The notes beneath the pieces were generated by a model, which worked only from the letters and a program-made list of their open reading frames with translations, made no database searches and had not been told where the DNA came from. Source: DASVHS01 sp035468985 (GTDB lineage: Bacteria > Acidobacteriota > Thermoanaerobaculia > Gp7-AA8). Taken from it: DNA of 64,000 bases. Position numbers and translations under genes: made by a program. Numbering within the stretch: position 1 is the stretch's first letter; each line of letters starts with the position of its first letter. The stretch is taken from contig DATISF010000078.1 of the NCBI GenBank assembly GCA_035468985.1, positions 1-64,000 on the forward strand, given 5' to 3'. Of the stretch, positions 59,001 to 64,000 are shown piece after piece.

Positions 59001-60483
59001 TGACGGTCGCCGGCTCGATGTGAAAGCCGTCGAATGCCGCGTGTCCGCCGCCCGAGCCACTTGCGAACAATCCGACTTTCGCTCCGATCCAGCGTCCTGG
59101 ACGCGCCGCGAACGCGGTGCCGATCGTTTTGAACTGCTGCCCGTCGACGCTGTAGCTGAATCGGCAGATCGCTTCGGGGGCGACGCTGACGCGAAGCTCG
59201 ATCGGCCCGCGATCGATCGGCACCGCGGCCGACTCCGATTCCGCGCTTCCCTGATCGGCATCGCGCGCGACCACGCGACGCACGACCAGACCGCGGTCCG
59301 TGCGATCCACCGTGAGCGCCGAGTAATCCTCGCCCATGATCAGGACGCCGGCGCGGTCGCCGGTGCGAAGTCCCGATGGATCGATTCGCGTGGTCGCCGT
59401 GAACGCAGGCGCCGAAAATTTCTGCAGAAGGAGATTCGTCGCGGACCAGAGATTCGGTCCCGGCGTCGCAACGGCGGTCAACGTCATGAGGTCGTCGTGC
59501 TTCGAAATCCAGCCCGGTTGCGGATTCCCATGCCACTGCCAGTCGTGTGGAGCGACTCGCGTCTCGCCGGTCGACGGCGGATGAATGTGAATGTCCGGCC
59601 ACTCGTTCACCCACGTCATCGGCTGCAGATGGACGACCCGCCCATAAGCGCCGCGATCCTGAAAATGAAGAAACCACGACGAGCCGTCCGCGGACTCGAC
59701 CCACGCGCCCTGATGCGGCCCGTTCACGGTTGTCGTCCCCTGCTCCAGAACGACCCGGTCTTCGTAAGGCCCGTACACGTTCTTCGATCGCAGGACGGTC
59801 TGCCAGCCGCGCCTGACGCCGCCGGCCGGCGCGAAGATGTAGTACCAACCGTTCCGCTTGTAGAACTTCGGGCCTTCGATGGTCGGCTGCCGTTCGCGTC
59901 CGTCGAACACAACCCGGCCGTCATCGATCACCCGCGTGCCATCAGCGCTCATCCGGTTCACGGTCAAAACGCTGTTGAATCCGGCCCGGCTCTTCGCCCA
60001 CGCGTGCACCAGATACATCGACCCGTCGTCGTCCCACAGCGGACAGGGGTCGATCCAACCTTTCGCGGCTTTGACCAGGGTGAGCGGTTCCCACGGTCCG
60101 CGCGCATCCTTCGCGCGTGTCATGAAGATTCCGCGATCGGGATCGCCGGCGTAAATCCAGAACTCGCCGTCGTGGTACCGAAGGCTGGGTGCCCACAGGC
60201 CGTTGCCGTGCTGCGCGCGGTCGAAGTCGGGCGAAGGAAGCCGGCTGACCGCGTGCGACACGATCGTCCAGTTGACCAGGTCGAGCGAGTGAAGGATCGG
60301 AAGGCCGGGCACGCACTGGAAGCTGGAGGCAACCAGGTAGTAATCGTTGCCCACGCGGATCGCGTCGGGATCCGAGTAGTCGCCGAAAAGGACCGGATTC
60401 TCGTAGGTCTTGACCTGGGCCGAAATCGGACAGACCAGCAGGGCGGTCAGACCAATTTGAAGCCAGGCAGCAGGAATCCGCAT
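56041..60483 (-). CDS. Multidomain pectin-degrading enzyme GH43-CE8-Fn3-CE12-GH105
   Basis: 1480 residues, exported (signal 1-23, ending SAQ). GH43 five-blade propeller at 25-300 (catalytic Asp in GDYSDPDAIR, Glu in TIEGPKFYK) with a DUF1349-like beta-sandwich to 490. CE8 pectin methylesterase at 495-803 (DGSGDFRTIQEAID, Asp637 in GGDTLS, Asp661 in EGWVDF, Arg714). Fn3-like linker at 805-893. SGNH/CE12 acetylesterase at 895-1100 (Ser905 in GDSTMT, FGHND, Asp1070/His1073). GH105 unsaturated uronyl hydrolase at 1125-1480 (MWLDGLYMAAPF). Start MRIPAAWLQIG gives the signal peptide; the frame extends 28 codons upstream into the regulator's operator. No stop interrupts it. Confidence 0.9.
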   Translation of the reverse strand: MRIPAAWLQIGLTALLVCPISAQVKTYENPVLFGDYSDPDAIRVGNDYYLVASSFQCVPGLPILHSLDLVNWTIVSHAVSRLPSPDFDRAQHGNGLWAPSLRYHDGEFWIYAGDPDRGIFMTRAKDARGPWEPLTLVKAAKGWIDPCPLWDDDGSMYLVHAWAKSRAGFNSVLTVNRMSADGTRVIDDGRVVFDGRERQPTIEGPKFYKRNGWYYIFAPAGGVRRGWQTVLRSKNVYGPYEDRVVLEQGTTTVNGPHQGAWVESADGSSWFLHFQDRGAYGRVVHLQPMTWVNEWPDIHIHPPSTGETRVAPHDWQWHGNPQPGWISKHDDLMTLTAVATPGPNLWSATNLLLQKFSAPAFTATTRIDPSGLRTGDRAGVLIMGEDYSALTVDRTDRGLVVRRVVARDADQGSAESESAAVPIDRGPIELRVSVAPEAICRFSYSVDGQQFKTIGTAFAARPGRWIGAKVGLFASGSGGGHAAFDGFHIEPATVTESASLVVAQDGSGDFRTIQEAIDAIPRDNEQNRTILIRNGTYREKLFIAKSNLSLVGEDRDKTRIEYAQLRREWRASHPDDWGAAVINIGNDVTDVIIANLTVRNDYGATHDDHDHQFAIRSMDRANRIAILNANVIADGGDTLSLWNAESGLSYYADSYFEGWVDFVCPRGWAYATNSRFFGHNLNASIWHDGSRSEDQKFVIRHSQFDGVPGFALGRNHRDAQFYLLDAHFSSDMADKPIYPVPDPGLRQWGERYYYFDAHRDGGDFAWFADNLRAAQGAPRDEDITATWTFGGRWDPRTLPSVLPFASIPEPENGWRWVGPAGVKVRWTPGRNARAQRVYFDVGPALNRPGPTESGPYVSSYDTGPLEAGKTYFWRVDTVTPDGVVAGPLWSFRVDPRDVRIALAGDSTMTEKSGYDSGFKARIEESAALLNLSRGGRSSKSYAAEGHWQVLLHRKPTHVLIQFGHNDAEGKGLDRETDLPSFRANLGRYVDEARAAGIKPILVTPLTRRYFNAEGRIRSDLVERAEVTRQVAAEKNVPLIDLHARSIELLEHLGPSISSAISPLKTDGTFDKTHLNREGSAMFGALVAEELGRVVPELAPHIRAGTLPIPVPAWSARTAESVMKRTPDPLMLDTTDRPAWNYTQGLVLGAILEVAQRCGDERYWKYVLAYYDPMIGGDGTIRGYRRDEYSLDRINAGKVLFPLYAKTHEEKYRKAIEALRQQLREQPRTSEGGFWHKKRYPHQMWLDGLYMAAPFLAQYAKEFNEPATFDDVINQFVLMEKHARDPKNGLLYHGWDESREQKWADPKTGTSPSFWGRAMGWYAMALVDTLDFLPLDHPRRPELIAILQRLAEAITRVQDPKSGVWWQVLDQGGRKGNYLEASVSTMFSSALMKAARLGYLDGKYGDAGRRAYAGIVKTFIEVDKEGLVDIHHVCQVAGLGGDPEKERYRDGTYEYYVNEKVRSNDPKAVGPFIFASLERER
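57914..57965. repeat. Family-2 palindromic element, 52 bp, inside the megaenzyme Fn3 linker
   Basis: ACGTAGGGCCCACTCTCAGT on one end and GAGAGCCGGCCCTACGT on the other, a diverged copy of 8021-8073. Encodes about residues 840-857 (DVGPALNRPGPTESGPY) without breaking the frame. Confidence 0.8.
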
Positions 60484-60494
60484 TGGAAGGGGAG

Positions 60495-60524
60495 ATCCTA
60501 GCTCGCTATTTGAAAATTGGTCAA
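60495..60524 (-). promoter_or_regulatory. Predicted promoter of the megaenzyme gene
   Basis: Minus strand: -35 TTGACC (60519-60524), 18-bp spacer, -10 TAGGAT (60495-60500). The -35 lies inside operator-like site 1, so a bound regulator would block it. It leaves a very short leader. Confidence 0.45.
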
Positions 60525-60573
60525 TCCATGAGTTGACAAGCAGGGCGTGGTGTAGAGAATTGGTCAAGCCAAT
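60516..60573. promoter_or_regulatory. Two UxuR/ExuR-like operator sites between divergent genes
   Basis: Site 1 ATTGGTCAATCCATG (60516-60530); site 2 ATTGGTCAAGCCAAT (60559-60573), with perfect 5-bp arms, 43 bp apart. Both resemble the ATTGGT-ACCAAT hexuronate operators of UxuR/ExuR regulators. Site 2 covers the start codon of the GntR gene, suggesting autorepression. Confidence 0.55.
60533..60560 (+). promoter_or_regulatory. Predicted promoter of the gntR-kduD-fucD operon
   Basis: TTGACA (60533-60538) with a -10 candidate TAGAGA/AGAATT 15-17 bp downstream (60554-60561), immediately before operator site 2. The transcript would be nearly leaderless. Confidence 0.45.
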
Positions 60574-61300
60574 GCGCTCGCCTGACGAACTGCAATCGGC
60601 CGATCAGGTCGTGCGACACGTCGCCATCCTGATCGAGCGCGGCGAATTGAAGCCGGGTGACCGGCTGCCGCCGGAGCGCGAGCTCGCGCAGGATCTCGGT
60701 GTGAGCCGGCCGACCGTCCGCGCCGGTCTGCATGCGCTCGCGGCGATGGGTGTGACCGATTCGCGCCAGGGAGCGGGCACCTTCATCACGGAAGGGCCTC
60801 CCCGCCTCGGCGCCGGACCGCTCAGCTTTCTGGCCGCCTTACACGGTTTCACGCGCGACCAGATCTTCGAGGCGCGGAAGGTTCTCGAGGTCGGCGCTGC
60901 CGGCCTGGCGGCGGAGCGTGGCCTCAACGACCGTCTCGCTCCGATGGCCGAAGAAGTGACGGGGATGTTCGCCTCGCTGACCGAACCGCAGACGTTCCTG
61001 CTCCACGATGTCCACTTCCACCGCGCGGTCGCGGCCGCGTCGGGGAATCCGGTGCTGCTCGCGCTCGTGGAGATGGTCTCGTCACTCGTCTACGAGGTGC
61101 GGCGGGTGTCCGTCGAGCGCGCGCACGACTTGAAGGAATCAGCGGAAATGCATCGGCGTATCTACCAGGCGATTCGCGACCGCGACCCGGAGCGCGCGCG
61201 CGCGGAGATGACGCGGCACCTCGACCTCGCGCGGATGGCTCAGGCCTCGGAAGAGACCGCGGCCGCGATGCCCTCGCAGGTCGTGGGGTCGGCGTCTTGA
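60572..61300 (+). CDS. FadR/UxuR-type GntR transcriptional regulator
   Basis: 242 residues. Winged HTH at 5-75 (ADQVVRHVAILIERGELKPG, LPPERELAQDLGVSRPTVRA) and a C-terminal FCD domain at 90-225 with the metal/ligand His in LLHDVHFHRAVAAASGNP and EMHRRIYQAI. FCD regulators of this group bind hexuronate or aldonate ligands. Start MRSPDELQ at 60572 lies just past the promoter. First gene of the plus-strand operon; TTGA overlap with the SDR gene. Likely controls the operator-like sites noted on both sides of the locus. Confidence 0.9.
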   Translation: MRSPDELQSADQVVRHVAILIERGELKPGDRLPPERELAQDLGVSRPTVRAGLHALAAMGVTDSRQGAGTFITEGPPRLGAGPLSFLAALHGFTRDQIFEARKVLEVGAAGLAAERGLNDRLAPMAEEVTGMFASLTEPQTFLLHDVHFHRAVAAASGNPVLLALVEMVSSLVYEVRRVSVERAHDLKESAEMHRRIYQAIRDRDPERARAEMTRHLDLARMAQASEETAAAMPSQVVGSAS

Positions 61301-62073
61301 GCGAGCAAGGGCTGTCGCTCGAGGGCCGTGTCGCAGTTGTGACCGGCGGAACATCCGGTATCGGTCTCGCTCTGGTGCGCGGACTGGCGCGGGCCGGAGC
61401 GGACGTCGTGGCGTTCTCGCGAAAGCAGGCGCAGGTCGACTCCGCGGCGAAGGAAGTCGAGGCGCTCGGCCGCCGCACGATTCGCGTCACCGCCGACGTG
61501 AGCGATCGGAAGTCGCTCGACTCGGCACTGCGAAGCGCGGTCTCCGCGCTCGGCCGCGTCGACATCCTCGTGAACTGCGCCGGAATCACGAAGCGCACTC
61601 CGACGCTCGACGTGACCGATGACGAGTGGAACGCGATTCTCGAAACGAACCTCAGCGGCACCTGGCGGGCCTGCCAGGTGTTCGCGCGCCACATGCTCGA
61701 GCGCGGGCACGGCCGCATCATCAACATCGCCTCGCTGGCCTCGTTCGTCGGCCTCTTCGAAGTGGCCGCGTACACGGCGAGCAAGGCCGGAGTGGCGGGA
61801 CTCACGCGTGCCCTGGCCGTGGAATGGGGCGGCCGCGGCGTGAACGTGAACGCGATTGCGCCGGGCGTGTATCGCACGCCGCTGAACTCCGCGCTGCTCG
61901 ACGGCACCGAACGCGGCAAAGAGTTTCTGCTTCGGACGCCGATGCATCGCTTCGGAAAGGTCGAAGAGCTCGTCGGTGCGTGCGTCTTTCTCGCCTCCGA
62001 CGCGGCGAGTTTCGTCAACGGTGAAGTGCTGGTGGTCGACGGCGGCTTTCTGGCCAGCGGCGTGAATCAATAG
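61297..62073 (+). CDS. kduD: KduD-like short-chain dehydrogenase
   Basis: 258-residue classical SDR: cofactor motif VTGGTSGIGLAL, NCAGITKR (NNAG-type), Ser-Tyr-Lys triad in NIASLASFVG and YTASKAGVAGL, and VDGGFLASG at the C-terminus, as in 2-deoxy-D-gluconate 3-dehydrogenases. In this locus it should reduce 2,5-diketo-3-deoxygluconate to KDG, the step between KduI and KdgK. TTG start overlapping the regulator stop. Confidence 0.85.
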   Translation: MSEQGLSLEGRVAVVTGGTSGIGLALVRGLARAGADVVAFSRKQAQVDSAAKEVEALGRRTIRVTADVSDRKSLDSALRSAVSALGRVDILVNCAGITKRTPTLDVTDDEWNAILETNLSGTWRACQVFARHMLERGHGRIINIASLASFVGLFEVAAYTASKAGVAGLTRALAVEWGGRGVNVNAIAPGVYRTPLNSALLDGTERGKEFLLRTPMHRFGKVEELVGACVFLASDAASFVNGEVLVVDGGFLASGVNQ

Positions 62074-62085
62074 CTCGAGGAGAAG

Positions 62086-63393
62086 ATGAAAATCACGCAG
62101 GTACGCGTCCGCGACGTCCGCTTCCCCACATCGCTCGATCTCGACGGCTCCGACGCCCTGAACCTCGGCGATTACTCGGCGACGTACGTGACGCTCGTGA
62201 CCGAGAGCGGCCTGACCGGCGACGGACTGACATTCACGAACGGCCGGGGAAACGAGATCTGCGTGGCGGCGGTGAAGGCGCTGCAGCATCACGTCATCGG
62301 ACGGCGCCTCGACGAGATCATCGGCGATTTCCGCGGATTCGTTCGCGATCTCACGCGCGACAAGCAGCTGCGCTGGCTCGGTCCGGAAAAAGGCATTCTG
62401 CACATGGCCACCGGCGCGCTGATCAACGCCGTGTGGGATCTCTGGGCGAAGCGCGAAGGCAAGCCGATGTGGAAGCTGCTCACCGATCTCACTCCGGAGC
62501 AGATCGTGAGCGCAATCGACTTCAGCTACATCAGCGATGTGCTGACGCCGAACGACGCCCTGGAGATCCTGCGGCGCCAACTGCCGGGAAAAGCGGCGCG
62601 CGAAGCGGAGATGCGCCGCGACGGCTTCCCCGCCTACACCACTTCGACCGGCTGGCTCGGCTACTCCGACGAAAAGGTCTGCCGCCTCTGTCGCGAAGCG
62701 ATCGACAAAGGATGGACCGCGTTCAAGATGAAGGTCGGTCCGAACCTCGAGGACAACATCCGGCGCGCCGCGCTCATGCGCAAAGAAATCGGCACGAGCC
62801 GAAAGCTGATGATGGATGCGAATCAGTGCTGGGATGTCGATGAAGCGATCCGGCACATGAAGGAGCTCGCGCGCTTCGAACCGTACTGGATCGAAGAGCC
62901 GACCAGCCCCGATGACATTCTCGGACACGCCCGCATCGCCAAAGCCGTTGCGCCGATCGGCGTGGCCACGGGCGAGGTCTGCCAGAACCGCGTCATGTTC
63001 AAGCAGCTGCTGCAGGCGAACGCAATCAAGTTCCTGCAGGTCGACAGCTGCCGGATGGGCGGCGTCAACGAGGTCCTGGCCGTTCTGCTCATGGCCGCGA
63101 AGTTCGGGGTCGCGGTCTGCCCGCACGCCGGTGGCGTCGGACTCTGCGAGTACGTGCAGCACATCTCGATCTTCGATTACATCGCCGTGGGCGGCAGTCT
63201 CGAGAACCGCATCTGCGAGTACGTCGATCACCTGCACGAGCACTTCGTCGATCCCTGCATCGTTCGCAATGCGCATTACATCGCGCCGGTGCAACCCGGA
63301 TACAGCATCACCATGAAGCCGGAGTCTCTCGACGCGTACGAGTTTCCGGCCGGCCGTGTATGGCGCGAGATCAGGACGGTGGCTGTCCGGTGA
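62086..63393 (+). CDS. fucD: Enolase-superfamily acid-sugar dehydratase (L-fuconate dehydratase-like)
   Basis: 435 residues. Close to L-fuconate dehydratases: YTTSTGWLGYSDEKVCRLCR, the catalytic Lys pair in FKMKVG, metal ligands in MMDANQCWDV, WIEEPTSPDD and VATGEVCQNR, and VCPHAGGVGLCEYVQHISI with the His base. Members dehydrate L-fuconate and some related aldonates such as D-arabinonate. In a pectin locus it could serve fucose from rhamnogalacturonan II or xyloglucan, or act on another aldonate. Good ribosome site (GAGGAGA) before the ATG. Confidence 0.85.
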   Translation: MKITQVRVRDVRFPTSLDLDGSDALNLGDYSATYVTLVTESGLTGDGLTFTNGRGNEICVAAVKALQHHVIGRRLDEIIGDFRGFVRDLTRDKQLRWLGPEKGILHMATGALINAVWDLWAKREGKPMWKLLTDLTPEQIVSAIDFSYISDVLTPNDALEILRRQLPGKAAREAEMRRDGFPAYTTSTGWLGYSDEKVCRLCREAIDKGWTAFKMKVGPNLEDNIRRAALMRKEIGTSRKLMMDANQCWDVDEAIRHMKELARFEPYWIEEPTSPDDILGHARIAKAVAPIGVATGEVCQNRVMFKQLLQANAIKFLQVDSCRMGGVNEVLAVLLMAAKFGVAVCPHAGGVGLCEYVQHISIFDYIAVGGSLENRICEYVDHLHEHFVDPCIVRNAHYIAPVQPGYSITMKPESLDAYEFPAGRVWREIRTVAVR

Positions 63394-64000
63394 GCGTCGC
63401 GGCCGAAGCGGCGACGAGCGTTGTGCCGCGCAGGGGATCCGTGCGCTGGATCGTCTGCGCGCTGCTCTTCCTGGCCACGACGATCAATTACATCGATCGG
63501 CAGGTTCTCGGAATCCTCGCCCCGACCCTGCAGCACGACATCGGCTGGTCCGAGGTTCAATACGGCTACATCGTGACGGCGTTCCAGGCCGCGTATGCCA
63601 TCGGACTGCTCGTCGTGGGGTGGCTGCTCGATGTCATCGGCACGAAGATCGGCTTCGCGCTGGCACTGATCTTCTGGAGCGTCGCAGCCATGGCCCATGC
63701 GCTGGCGCGGACCCCGTTCGGGTTCGGCGTGGCACGATTCGGCCTGGGACTGGGAGAGGCCGGGAACTTTCCCGCGGCGATCAAGACGGTCGCGGAATGG
63801 TTCCCGAAGCGCGAGCGTGCGCTGGCCACAGGCATCTTCAACAGCGGCAGCAACGTCGGCGCGATCGTCGCTCCGGCGACCGTGCCGTGGATCGCGCTGA
63901 CGTTCGGATGGCGCTGGGCGTTCATCGCCACGGGCGCGATCGGGTTTGCCTGGCTGCTGCTCTGGTGGTGGCTCTACGATCCTCCCGAACATCACCGCCG
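63390..64000 (+). CDS. MFS hexuronate-type transporter, 5' part (cut by window edge)
   Basis: First 203 residues of an anion:cation-symporter family MFS porter: NYIDRQVLGILAPTLQHDIG in TM1-loop, GWLLDVIGTKIGF (motif A-like), GLGEAGNFPAAIKTVAEWFP and NSGSNVGAIVAP. These are typical of ExuT/galacturonate-glucarate porters. GTG start overlaps the fucD stop (GTGA). Probably brings galacturonate or related acids across the inner membrane. The rest lies outside the window. Confidence 0.88.
   Translation, partial: MSVAAEAATSVVPRRGSVRWIVCALLFLATTINYIDRQVLGILAPTLQHDIGWSEVQYGYIVTAFQAAYAIGLLVVGWLLDVIGTKIGFALALIFWSVAAMAHALARTPFGFGVARFGLGLGEAGNFPAAIKTVAEWFPKRERALATGIFNSGSNVGAIVAPATVPWIALTFGWRWAFIATGAIGFAWLLLWWWLYDPPEHHR

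Noticed and set aside
61240..63294. 684-codon minus-strand frame
   Set aside because: Antisense to the SDR and FucD genes, both with clear active-site motifs; composition typical of a shadow frame.

Overview
The window is GC-rich, gene-dense chromosomal DNA from a Gram-negative bacterium. It carries an LPS-export system (lptFG, lptB, lptCA), lolA, an Oar-like TonB-dependent receptor with an N-terminal carboxypeptidase-regulatory domain, sigma-54, HPr kinase, an EIIA-Man/HPr/EI regulatory PTS and an ATP-type PEP carboxykinase. That combination, with fused Lpt genes, best fits a soil-type Acidobacteriota lineage. This is inference from gene content; no rRNA or tRNA gene was seen.

Layout. 97-8881: lolA-yajQ-polyprenyl synthase, kdsD, a PAS protein, panE, a DinB protein and pckA, followed by a decayed strip with a partial pckA duplicate and an SRPBCC pseudogene. 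8891-22028: an lptF-lptG fusion, two paired membrane proteins, hom and a trans-sulfuration enzyme, parAB, a bifunctional nuclease, an ECF sigma factor with its YCII/DGPF partner, and miaB. 22025-35343: a large minus-strand cluster of recJ, lptCA, lptB, rpoN, hpf, hprK, a lipoprotein, rapZ, EIIA, HPr, EI and a cupin. 35431-46477: accA, priA, a YfhO-type membrane protein, UDG, coaBC, rpoZ, gmk and yicC, with a 360-bp tandem duplication at the UDG/coaBC junction.

46556-64000 is a pectin and hexuronate utilisation locus. One minus-strand operon with overlapping genes encodes an outer-membrane receptor, a DUF4861 protein, a GH28 polygalacturonase, a KduI/IolB-type isomerase, KDG kinase and KDPG aldolase. 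Next to it lies a single open frame of about 1480 residues that joins GH43, CE8 pectin methylesterase, an Fn3-like linker, a CE12-type SGNH esterase and a GH105 unsaturated uronyl hydrolase. A divergent operon encodes a FadR-type GntR regulator, a KduD-like dehydrogenase, an L-fuconate dehydratase-like enzyme and a hexuronate-type MFS porter cut by the window edge. Together these would take methylated and acetylated pectin to pyruvate and glyceraldehyde-3-phosphate. TGGTCA-type near-palindromes lie over the promoters of the receptor operon and of both divergent units, which suggests a single hexuronate regulon.

The second theme is a high load of small palindromic repeats of several unrelated families. 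Many sit inside reading frames (GH28, DUF4861, GNAT, YfhO, the megaenzyme linker, coiled-coil and secreted proteins) and are translated. A 137-140 bp MITE-like family flanked by CTAG supplies stop codons to neighbouring genes.
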